Below are positions 34,860 through 45,788 of a stretch of 64,000 nt of DNA, one piece after another. Numbering within the stretch: the first letter of the stretch is position 1; each line of letters begins with the position of its first letter. Below the pieces are notes generated by a model. The model ran no database searches, had not been told where the DNA came from, and was given only the letters and a program-made list of their open reading frames with translations. Made by a program: the position numbers and the translations under genes. The DNA comes from Scenedesmus sp. ARA3 (Eukaryota; Chlorophyta; Chlorophyceae; Sphaeropleales; Scenedesmaceae): assembly GCA_004335835.1 (NCBI GenBank), contig RWJK01001377.1:62001-126000 (forward strand), read 5' to 3'.

Positions 34860-37317
34860 ATGCACGCGGAGCACATGGAGGACACAGGCGCAAACATGAG
34901 TATTGTGCAGCTTCAGGCAGCCGAGCGTGCGCAGCAGCGCCTGGAGCGTGAGAATGCAGACCTCAAGCAGCAGCTCAAGTCCATCGAGTCACGCTACGAC
35001 AACAGCCGGCAGGTACGTCCTCTGCATGCCTCATCGTGCCGCTTTGTTCGTCTGACACCGTAAGCCCTTGCTGCAGGCCTCCTGGCCTGTCTGCTTCGCC
35101 TGTGCAGCAGAGAAATTGTCCTCTGCATACTATGACTCACACGCCCTTGCTCAAGTGCAACACTCTGCTTTGCTGAGGACTGCTATGTTTGTTGGACTCT
35201 GGTGGATGCTTTGTTGCTGAGCTGTTGTAACCACTGCCTGCCCTATCTTACCTATGGCTCCCTGGGACCTGTCTGCAACCGCCGTTTGTTGTGGCAGCTG
35301 CTTGAAGCACAAGCCGCAGAGCTCGCCGAGAAGAGCCGCGTCATAGAAGCACTGCAGAGCAAATTGGCCCGTCTGTCCAACCTGGCAGCAGCTTTCACGG
35401 ATGAAGTTCACGGCGCTGTTGGCGCCATCGCGGGCTCTCCTATGCCACCCTACCAGTCCCTGGCAGCTCGGCAGGCCCAGCAGCAGCAGACAGCTGCAGC
35501 AGCATCACAGCAGAAGCCTGCAGTGCCAACCCCTGACCAACAGCTCAACCTGCCTGCAGCCATGGCAGTGCTCACACGCCTGCACCAGCAGCAGCAGCAG
35601 CACCAGCAGAACGCCACCATGGTGGCAGCCGCAGCTGCAGCCGCGGAGGCTGCAGCTGCCGCTGGCGTTGTCGCAGCCACCGGCATGCGCCTGCCATCCG
35701 CAGGCAGCAAGCGCGACCGGCTGTGCAGCGCGACTGGCAGCGCTGGCGGCGCAACAAAGCACGCTGCCAGCGGGGGCAGCAGCAGCAGCCACCAGCAGCT
35801 GTCAGCAGATGAGGAGCTGGACGAGGACATGGAGGATGATGAGGAGGTTGATTATGAGGAAGAGGCCACAGCAGGGTGCTTCAGCGCCAAGCGCTCCCGC
35901 AGCCCCAACAGCTGCGAGCGCCCAGCTGCTATTGCTGCAGCAGCAGGTGCTGTCGCTGCTGCTGAGATGGATGCTGACGAGGACGATGACAAGTCGCAGG
36001 ATGACCTGGATGCAGCGCAGTGCCTGCAGCAGCTGGCAATGAGTGCCGGCAACGCTGAAGCCCAAGGTGCCAACCACTCTGGCATGCCCTCTCTGTTTGA
36101 CTCACTGGCCAACAGCGAACGCTTTGCTGTGGGAGCCAACAAGGGCGCTGCGAGCGGCTTGGCTCGCTGGGGCAGCTCGGGCCAGGCGGCGACCGCGCTG
36201 CCCGGCGCGGCTGCAGGTGCTGGCTACGCCGGCAGCAGCAGCAGCAACGGCAGCGGCGGCAACGGCGGCAACAGCAGCACTTTCAACCAAGTGGTGCAGG
36301 CACACCTGCTTAACTACCTGGGCGCATTCAACGCAGAGGGCTTTGAGGGCTTCCACAATTCCCGCGGCCAGCAGCCAGCAGCGCAGCCAGTTCAGCAGAA
36401 GCGCCTATCCCTGCCCTTTGGCAGCGCCGCGCAGCAGCCGGCAGCGCAGCAGCAGCAGCAGCGGCAGCAGCACTTTGGGGCTGCTGGCAGTGGCCTGACG
36501 ATGCAGCGCTCTGGGAGCCTGGGCGGGTCCTGGGGTGCTGCGACCAAGGCTGCGCCAGCGCCTGCTGCACCTTCTGGCGCGATGGCGGCACCTGCGCGCG
36601 CACGCAAGCAGTCCTGGGTGAGTTTTGCTGGCCGTCATGGGTCAACACAGTCTGCTTACATAAAGCGCGGGCAGCCATGTGCTTGGCTTGCTGTTCAGCA
36701 GTAGGGCTTGCTTGAGAGTCGTGCCAGGTCACTGTTGCCATGAGCTGTTCCGGTCACCTATTCTGTGGTCAGCTGCCCAACCTTGCTGACCTGCGTGCTC
36801 AACCGACTCAAGTACGCCTTCCGGTCGTTGCCTGCGACCCCGTACTCACACCACCGCTTTTATCGCGATGCGTTTTCACCTGCCTTTTGAATCCTGCAGT
36901 TTCAGACGGAGATTGCGGAGAAGATCCCGCTGTCTGTGCAGCAGGCCTGCGCGCACGACTGGGCTGCGCAGCAGTGCATGCAGGTGGTGTGCGCTGACCT
37001 GTGCGGCACCTTCTACGTGAACAGCGCGGGCGAGTACCTCATCAAGCTGGCGCACTCTGGTGAGGTGGTCACGCCCAACAAGTTTGAGGAGCTGGCGGGC
37101 AAGAAGACGGCGCGCAACTGGCAGCAGAGCATCCGGCTCGTGGGTGAGTGGCGCAGTGGCGTGTCACAGGGAAGAATGGGCTTGAGGGTGCTGCACACTG
37201 TGGCTCCAAGGGTGTGCTTTGCTGCCGCGGCAGTTGTGCATGGGCAGAGTGTGACATACAGCACGGAACATGCTGTTCTAGTAGCAAGGGCTGTAGACTT
37301 ATCATCGCTGCCGCCCG

Positions 37318-37354
<37 letters not shown>

Positions 37355-37439
37355 CTACACGATGAACGGCGAGCCCAACAGCGCGCTGCTTAAGCTGGGC
37401 CACTTCACGCGCATTGTGGGCCTGGTGCAGGACAGATAA
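34860..37439 (+). CDS. SAND-domain putative transcription regulator
   Basis: Four exons close in phase to 600 residues: 34860-35012, 35298-36617, 36900-37143 and 37354-37439. An N-terminal coiled coil (about 15-95) is followed by a long Ala/Gln/Ser-rich and acidic region (EELDEDMEDDEEVDYEEE) and by a possible nuclear signal near SAKRSRSP. The C-terminus is a SAND domain (about 516-585): VVCADLCGTFYV, then VVTPNKFEELAGKKTARNW and QQSIRLVG. SAND domains bind DNA or chromatin. In volvocine algae the regA/RLS family carries one, but I see only the SAND core here, not the wider VARL region, so membership is open. The start is the first ATG near the coiled coil; MSIVQ at residue 13 is an alternative. 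Confidence 0.82.
37320..37349 (+). repeat. (CTG)10 tract abutting a SAND-gene acceptor
   Basis: Ten CTG units followed by CCAG form the end of the last intron, directly before the exon at 37354. Confidence 0.88.
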
Positions 37440-40400
37440 GAGCACGGCAGCAGTCTACCTGACCGGCACACCCGCCTGCAATGACAACGCAGATTGCTGC
37501 TGGCCTGCTGTGCTGACTGTACCGTATGGGAGCTACTCAACAGGGTCGGGGCACCCTGAAGTGCAGATAATTTGATTTACATTACATGCGATCTGCTTTG
37601 TGACGATTATGTGTGCCGTGAGGCGCGCGTGTGCAGCACACATGAGCCTATCGTGTGACTGGCGCGGCGCGTGGCCCCGTGGCTGCTGAGCAGTTTTGGC
37701 ACGCTTCCCTCCAGGCGCTGGCTGCTGCCTCAGTGCCGGCCTGTGCAAGGGACTTTTTGGTTGCTCGCGAGGGGATTGGCGGGCGAGGGGATTNGGCGGG
37801 AGTTTTGCTTCGAGATGGGGTGGGCGGGGCGGGAGGGCTGCGATTGCCACTGTACTGACTGGGGTTGACTGAGGTGGTGCGGAGCTGAGGTCGTGCAATG
37901 GCTCCAGGCTCTGCTGAGTTTCTTGTATAGCCTGCGCCATTGTATTCTGCTGTTGCCTGTGTATGAACATGACACTGTTTGCTGCTGCTGGGCCAAGACC
38001 TGCTGCTGCCAAGCTCAGGGATTGGTACGCGCTGCTGCCGGTGCATGGTCATGCAACCAGCAACAGAAGACAATTGCACCATGTCTTACTGCTTGCTCAC
38101 TGTGCTTGTTTCTCCATGAGTTCCAAAGCGCTCAGGGGCTGGTGTGCTGTATGTCCTGATTCCACCTGCATTGTGTGTATATGATGGACCCATATGCCCC
38201 GGCTGTGGCGAATGGCTGCTTTGTTCCTACATGTATGTATGCATGCAATGCGCTTGCACACAACCCAGGGAACATCTGTCCTGACCAAATGTGTGTGATA
38301 GATGTTCCTAATATGACGACAAGCACCCAGGCAGTTAAACATCGGAAACATAGGCTGTTGCGCCCTGGCTTGCCTCGTGTGCAGAGCTTCATTACAGCAT
38401 TTTGTCTGAACAGATACGGCCGGCATGGGTGCAAGTGCCCCTCTGACATAGGGATTAAGCGTGGGTTCATGTGTTGTCTGGGCCGGTTTGGGAGACTTGC
38501 GTTCACTGCAGGCCTTGCCGCCTGCAGTTGCGCGGTCCAATTTTGCATGTGCGTGTAACTTTACCAGGTTGGCCGCAGCTGCTTTGCACAGGCATGCACA
38601 GCCATGCAAGCTTGCAGGCTTTGGGCGCTGCGGCAGCTGTGAGTGTGCGTGTGTTGCATAGCTACGTGGTGGGGCCACCTTGGGCCAGGGCGGGGTGCAT
38701 GGCCAGAGTTTTGCGTGTGAGGTCTCACCAGACACGTGTACACCTGCTGATACATACATGAGCTTCAGGGGCTTGCTGTGCTGCTGAGGTCGGCTAGGAC
38801 GGCGGGCGTGTACGGGCTGTGGTGGCATGTCCTTGGCAGCCCTACGGTCTCGTGGATGGCGACTGCAGGCTGGGATGGCCTGGTGCAGTGCCTGGTGGGC
38901 TTGATGCACTTGCATTCCGCTGGCGGAAATACGCCAGCGGCAAACACAGCAGTGCTTTGATGACTAGCCACTGCTGATGAATGCAAGACTCTTTTGCACC
39001 AATGCTGCGCCTGCAACTTGATGTTGGGGCGGCGGCGTTGCTGGGCTGCCATGCGCGTGCAACTGTGCTCAGCGTGCAGCATCTTCTGCGCTGGGACGGT
39101 GTTGGATTATGTGTTTGTGACGTGTAATGCTCTGTGCGGCTTCTGCTGTGTGTACTTTTCATACCCTCTATTCATTTCCCTGCCATATGTTTCTGGCAGG
39201 TGACTAAATGCAAACCTGATAGCACTGATGGAAATGGCTGCTGGTGTTGCAACATGTGTGTGTGTGTGGTTTGGTTTGCTGCTTCAGAGCCTATTCAGCA
39301 CACACGTGTTCACAGCCCTCCAATCATTACAAACGGCGGCAGCTCTGCTCTCAGGTGGCCATCCTGTTGTGTGGGAGCGTTGGCATTTTTCGCCTTGTCT
39401 TGCTGTGTAGAAGTTGCATTGTTTGCTGTAATGACCACCCCTGCATTCTTCAGGCGGTTAGCTCTTGGCCGGCATGTGCGCGGCCGCGTTCTGCTCTGTG
39501 CGGGTCAGCGGCCACGATCGGCCTGCAGCTCCAATGTATGGTTCACAGCCGCAAGCGGGGCGGCAAAGCCTCTTCTGCGCATTCGTGTGTGTTGTGTTGT
39601 ACCAGCACTGGCGGCAGTGCCTTCTCTGTGTGTAAAGTATCCGGCCGCGTCCATGGCAGTGCCGCTTGTGTGTGCTTGTTGCCGGTGGCCTCTGATCACA
39701 GGCGGGGCGTGGCATATGGGGCACAGCCAAAGGTGTTTGTATGTTGCTTGGTTTCCTGTGCCTGCTCTCTGACATGAGGCTGTCGTTTCCACTTGTTTGA
39801 AGCAGCTGTGTTGCCGCCATCAGAAGTGTGTGTATGTATGGCCTGTGTGCGGGTTCTGGTTGCCGAATGGCAGCTACTCAGCAATGCAAGGCAGGAGCTT
39901 CTGTTTGCTGCATGTTCTATATCGCCTAGTGCTGTTGCCCTAAGTGTGTTTGGATCAAAGGTAACAGCCAGGAGGTCATAGCAGCCTCACGGCATATCTC
40001 CTTGCCACATGTCACACTCGTACAGCACACATCGATGCCTGCCAGCTGCTAGATGATGCTTGCAAAGGCGAGCTGACGCACCTACGCAGCAGATGCGTGT
40101 GTGTTGCTTGTGTCACTGCGTGTGGTTGTCACACTCTGCTTGATGTCTTGGCGGGGTTGTTTGTCATGTGATGCTGTCTGCTCCCAGGCTAGGGCGGGCC
40201 AGCTATCCTGCTGTAGACTTTGGTCGGCCTGCAATTCAGATCCCCCACCTTGCGTCCTTGACTGTGTGCTGCCTTTGAGTAGTAGTGGTGTGGTGGCTTG
40301 TGTGACATTATGTACTGTCTGATGGTAGCGAGGTTGGCTGAGGCTGAATCCAGTGACTCGATCGAGTTACTTCTGTGTGACCTAGCGCTTTTGGGACGGT

Positions 40401-42245
40401 GTGGCCATCCCTGCATGTGCCTGTTACACACTGCTGACATGTGTGTATGTGTGCCTTGACGGTTGCTGAGCTACATTGTGGCTGTTGCATGATTTCTTAC
40501 TGGTGCACCTAGCAAGCATAGAGAACGGCTCCTGCAGCCTTTGCAGCTGGGTGCCAACTAAATTGCGGGTATGTGTGATAGGGGACAGTCTCAACCTGTG
40601 GGCTGACGTGACAACGCACGCACTGAGATGTCCTCGCAACCGCTAGCTGCATGCTGGGCACCTCTTGCTTCCTAGAACTGACACCTGACCAGGGGCACTG
40701 ACATCAAGGCGGACAAATGCGCACACAGATGCTGCACCTGCTGTGTGTGTAGTTTTTTGCTGTGGTGCCTGGCCAATGTGCCAGCTGGGAAGGACACGGC
40801 CCGCATGTACGTGGCCAGCTGCAACATCTGTGTCAATCTTGCTGGGATGTGTGGCGGCAAAGCAGACTATTACATCATTTGCCCCTTCATATGACTGGAG
40901 GGGCGCATACATGCACAGGTTTGGTGGGAGCTGGTGTCTTGGCTCTGCTTGGCGTTTGACAGCTGCTGCATGCATGTGCATTGCCTGTACTCAGACAGTT
41001 GCCTGGTAGGCGCTGCAGTAGAGCGCCGAGCGTTGAGCGCTTCAAGAGCAACAGCGTGCTGCGTACGCACTGCAATCAAAACCTGGCAGGGTCCAGGGTC
41101 CTGCGGTTGTTTGTGCACGTACCACTCGTCAGGCCAGGGGTCACGAACAGCCACAGTGACTTCTCTGCGGCTCCATTGGACACTGCTCTGCACATAGCGC
41201 GCTAACGCTCAGCGCAGCATGGTTTGGGTTGCGGCATAGTCGCCTTCGTGCGCTGGACTCCCTACCACGGGCTCGTGCTGTGAGCCCTGCCGCAGTGGGT
41301 GTGTATGCTTGCACTGCGCGGGTCATTCCGACGCCATGCACTGTCGTGGCCGTGAAGTGTAGGTCTCGTTGTGGAGTTGTTCAGGTTGAGGTGAGCTCAG
41401 CAAGAGCCTCTTCTGCTTGTGTGCTGCTTATGCTTGTTCATATGAATCTAGGTGTCTATTGCTGGATTTTGGCACTGATAGGAGCCCGTGTTTTGTAGGT
41501 GGAGGCTGTGCAGCCAATTTGTTGTATCAGAGCCCTGGCTCTGCATTGCACAGCCACTGATTGGTGGATGCTGCATCTCATGTGCTTTTCATGTAACATG
41601 CTCAGCATGGCTGCAGTTTACTGATCGTATCTCGTGATAAGATTCGCTGGCTGCGTAACAACATTGGAAGGTACACCTGGGCATGGGTTTGCCAACTCAC
41701 AGACACTATCATGCATATGATATGCAGCAGCACTGCAACCCAGCAACATTGCAGTCGAGGCCACTGCTCTGTCCACTGCACGCAGGTCCCCGGGGTGTTG
41801 AAACTCAGGAAAACCAAATGGCAAACCCAGCTTGCTTGAGTGCCAGGCGCGTTTGTAACAGAATGAACAGCTGCAGTGGAGCCACCACCATCCCTAAACG
41901 TGTGTAAACAGACGAGATGTGTGGTCATGAAAAGCAGCCGGCGATGACCAGGGCAAGGACGCCTCACGACATGTACAGCAACAAAGCACGCCATACTAAC
42001 TGCCAGATGAATACTGCCAAAAGCAGGATTTGCCAGCAGTGCTGCTGCTTACATTTGCATGCAGACACGTGGCAGCCATGCAATAATGCAAAAGTTTCCA
42101 CGTACAGCCTGTACCTAAGACTGTCGAGGTTTGCCAGCCAAACGCTCATGTGCTTTGCTGATGATGCAGCTCCTAATCGCAGATGATGCAGCCCCTGGTT
42201 GCATGCGCGAGCAGGCAGCGGGCAATCCTCGTACCATGCAGCCAT
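37440..42245. other. 4.8 kb gene-free, GT-rich convergent region
   Basis: No exon chain could be built on either strand. Open frames here are short and lack domain signatures. The plus strand is rich in TG and GT runs and poorer in CAG repeats than the genes. It lies between convergent genes, so long 3' UTRs are likely. Plus-strand TGTAA occurs at 38554, and minus-strand copies at about 39326 and 42048. A non-coding RNA cannot be excluded. Confidence 0.45.
37767..37800 (+). repeat. Tandem duplicate of a GC-rich 17-mer with an unresolved base
   Basis: Two adjacent copies of GCGAGGGGATTGGCGGG; the second carries the only N of the window, at 37794. It is probably a sequencing or consensus ambiguity within a repeat. 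Confidence 0.7.
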
Positions 42246-45200
42246 TTACACCACAGTGCTGCTGCTGGTGCTTGTTGTAGCGGACACACCAGCTTGCTGC
42301 CGCTGCATCACTGCTGCCTCTGCTGCACCGCCAGCCATGCCCAGGTGCTGCTGCCTAAATATGCTGTTCCTTGACAAGCGCTGCCTGTTGATCTGCTCGT
42401 GATACTGCCGCTGCTGCTGCTGCTGCTGCTGCAGCATGCGCTGCCCTTGGCTGTGAGGTTGTAACACGCCTGGGAACCCTGCTGTTATGCATCCCGTGCC
42501 GTGGTTCGCTGCGGCTGCCGCCGCTGCACCAGCTTGGATGGACAGCCGCTGCTGCTCAGAGCCTGGTGTGTGTTGTTGCTGCGCTGCTTCGGCAGCAGTG
42601 CTATCAGCTGCAATGCAACCAGCGGCAGCAGCAGTGGAAGCGTACCAGGCAGCCGCATGATCTTCTGCATGGCAGCTTGTAACCTTGCCTGGTGCCCAGC
42701 CGCACTGCGGCGCAGCAACATGCATCACATGCGCATTGCAGCCAGCAGCTGCAGCAGCAACAGGGGTAGCTGCAGCAGCAACAGGGCTAGCTGCTGCTGC
42801 TGCCTGCTCAGCCCCGTCAGCGGGCATATCCTGCATCGCTACATCCAGATCTGCCGCACCGCCAGCAGCAGCTGCAGCGACAGCTGGCGCCTGTGCCACA
42901 GCTGCCATGGCAGCTGCAGCCGCTGCCGCAGTTGCCTCGGCGGCGGCGGCTGCAGCCGCAGCTGCGGCGGCAGCAGCTGTGTCTGCGCTAACTGCTGGCT
43001 GCTGCACGGCCAGCTGCAGGGCTGCTGTCGCTTCCTGTGGCTGCTGCTGGTGGTGGGCTGACGGCATCAGCTGGATGGTGCTGCCCGGCCTGAGGCAATG
43101 CAGCGCAGGGTACTGCGCGGCATCTGGTGCGTCACCAGCCGTGCCGTAGCCATACACATGGACCTTTGAGGAGCCGAACAGGCCAGAAGATGCTGCAGCG
43201 GCAGGGTGCAGAAATGCCCAGGGTTACACATAAGTCGCATGATGCTGCAGCAGCGGGTTGAAGTAATGCCAGGGTTATAAAAAGCCGCATGATGCTGCAC
43301 CAACACGAGCCGATGCAACGGCTGCAAGCATGCGCTCGTGCTTCGGCAGGATATCTCGGCAAAGTGCTTCAACAACGAGCGGGAACTGAACAGCTTGCAA
43401 GCACAAAAAACTTCTTCAGAAGCAAGCAGCGCCAAGGCATGCAGCAACTCACGACACGGTGAATACAATACAAGCATCTTGATGTGAATTCAGCAAACAA
43501 TAAAAGGATGTAACTCTGATAAGCAGCAGGGCGCCTCACCTGCAGCAGCCAGCTGCGCAAAGCCGGCATGCTCTGACGTGCCCTTGGGCCGCCCATCCAG
43601 CAGCAGCACCGGCGCCACTGACAGCGCCGTGTACAGCGCAGCATCGTAGCCTGAGTCAGCCTGCAGGGCAGCAAACACCAGCGCAAAAGTCAACACAGCA
43701 GAGCATATGTAGTATGTTATGAGGAGCACGCAGCGCATCTCAGCAGGCGGGCAGGGTTTCTCAACAAGTTGCTCTGCACATCCTGCAACAGCCCACCATG
43801 CAAAGAATCCCCGGCACATCATTTGGTATTAGCTGTGGCTGCAGCACAAGTTGTCAAGGTGTGTAGATCCAGGCGCCTGGGAGGTCTGCTCTAGCTGTTT
43901 GCACACGCACACGCGCATTGCGCAGTGACGCAGCCATGCGGTGCACTCACCGACCAGCCCAGCAGCGGCTGCCCCTGCCAGAACAGCAGCAGCCCGAAGC
44001 AGCGCTCCGCGTGGCGTGACTTCAGCGGCAGCAGCGCCAGGCCCCCGCCCAGCTCATGCAGCTGCCCAGCTGCACAGGCAGTGAAGCAGCCAAACTTATG
44101 CAGCTGGCGGCCTGCAGCGCGTGCAGCAGCACGCGCATGGTGCGGCGTGTGGCAAGAGCTCGGTCAGCGCAGAGGTACAATTGAGAGCAGGGGACGTATG
44201 GAGATGTGTTTGTATGTTGGGGCCAGTACGGCAGGCCGATGCAGGCTCTGGGTAATATCTTCTGGGGCTGGCGGTGGACAGCTTGCAGGATGCGCTGACA
44301 CTACGCAGCTGAAGACAGCACCCGACAGCGCCTGCAGCTTGGTGCAGCTGATACACCGCTGCAGGCTCTCGCTGCAGCTCATGCAGGATGCTGCATTAAT
44401 AAAGAACTGCAGCATGTAACCGTGACAGGTGCTGCGCATGTGTGGGTGCCAGGCAGCCCCCGCACCTGTCGACTGCAGCTCGTGCAGGCGGTGCGAGCGC
44501 AGCGTGTTGAGCACGGATGGCTCTGCCAGCACTGACAGCCTGCGGCCCCGCTGGCTCTCAACCGCTAGCAGCACCGGCAGCTCGCCTGCAGGAGTAGCAG
44601 CACAACAGGCGGGCAGGTGTGGCCAGCAGCGGCGGCAGGTAGGGTCGCGAGGGTGTGAGTGGTTCATCTGCCACACAGCAGCACGCATGTGTTACCAGCT
44701 CATTGAGTCACGTGGTCAATCAAGAAACAAGTGTTAGGGGTTTGAGCAGCAACAGGTGTAGGGGAGGTGGGCGTGGGCAGTGCTTGTTGACAATTGACAG
44801 GTCAGCACCGCCTGTGCACAGCCTCTGTTGGTTCCTGGTCAACAGTGCGGTACTGACAAACAGACATACTGTTGACGGCACTGAAACCTGGGTGCAGAAA
44901 AGCCAACCATGGTAACAGACGTTTGGTCCAAGCAGCTGAGCAAGGGACCATGCCAGTGCTTTGGCAAAAAGTGCAGGTGGTGGTGGTTGACTTGTTTCCT
45001 GCAGGAAAGGCACCGGCAGCCCACCTGCATGGTCTGTGTGGTTGTGGCTGATGTACACGTGGTCAGGCAGGCTACCTGCACAGCTCAAGGCTGCACGGAC
45101 AACACCAAGCCCCTGCAACGGAAGATGCAACACCCTGCGTCAGCTCTCAAGTGTGTTGAAATACCTGCCAGCTCTGTTGACAGCAGCATGGCAACAATGG

Positions 45201-45465
45201 CATTGGCACAGCAGTGCCAGGACTTCAGCAGAAATGTCCGGCAGAATAGTTCGTTCCTCCATATGCACAATCAGTGACTCATGTAACCATGCAGGTTGGC
45301 GCTGGCTGTATGGTAAAGGTTGGTGGCCCATCTCACCACATCCAGAAGCAGCACTGGTACAGCGTCCACTCTGAGCAGGAATGACGAGCTACAACCTCCA
45401 TCCAGGTCATAAACTGCTGTAGCACCAGCACCTACTCCCAAGCACACAATATCTAGTTTGGGCAT
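42246..45465 (-). CDS. Metallo-beta-lactamase-fold hydrolase with low-complexity tail
   Basis: Six exons close in phase to 507 residues: 45337-45465, 45025-45112, 44466-44585, 43951-44069, 43540-43660 and 42246-43192. The N-terminus starts an MBL fold (MPKLDIVCLGVGAGATAVYD), and HNHTDHAG at 66-73 is the metal-binding HxHxDH signature. Later strands include LSVLAEPSVLNTL and VAPVLLLDGRPKG. A final VHVYGYGTAG segment probably closes the fold near residue 230. The last 250 residues are Ala/Gln/Ser repeats of no evident function. The substrate is unknown; glyoxalase-like, RNase-Z-like and lactonase families share the motif. A second metal-site histidine, usually in a GHT or similar motif, is not obvious. 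It starts divergently from the M16 peptidase. Confidence 0.8.
43213..43299 (-). repeat. Imperfect direct repeat in an intron
   Basis: Copies at 43213-43249 and 43265-43299 share AATGCC, AGGGTTA and CGCATGATGCTGCA. The pair lies in the last intron of the MBL-fold gene. Confidence 0.75.
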
Positions 45466-45788
45466 TTTGCAAGTGCAGTCCGAGAGTTGGTGTAGCACCC
45501 GACGCGCACACAGCTTACAGCCAAAACGCAAATTGCAGCCATATCATAACGTATGCCTTGTAATGGAGTGCCAAGCCTCACGCTAGACATAAAGAAACAG
45601 GAGCTGCCTTCCGCACTTCCGACCCTAAGACCTCCCGCTTCTCCCTTTCGTATTTGACGCAGTCGTAACCTGGAAAAGAAATGTTTTGATTAGGTCTGAT
45701 CTAAAGTGTCTTGACCTCAGCCCGGCATATGCCAACGGTGGGCTCTGCTGCTGCCACTCCAGCAGCACTGTGACGAGTGCAAGCATCT
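45466..45788. promoter_or_regulatory. Shared upstream region of the MBL and M16 genes
   Basis: Only 323 bases separate divergent ATGs. A pyrimidine-rich stretch at about 45610-45650 stands out on the plus strand. No TATA box is clear. Confidence 0.5.

Noticed and set aside
37648..38082. 144-codon minus-strand open frame
   Set aside because: It spans the unresolved base at 37794 and a tandem repeat and shows no conserved motif.
39134..39772. 212-codon plus-strand open frame, Cys/Val-rich
   Set aside because: Composition follows the local TG-rich DNA; no start context, domain or exon chain.
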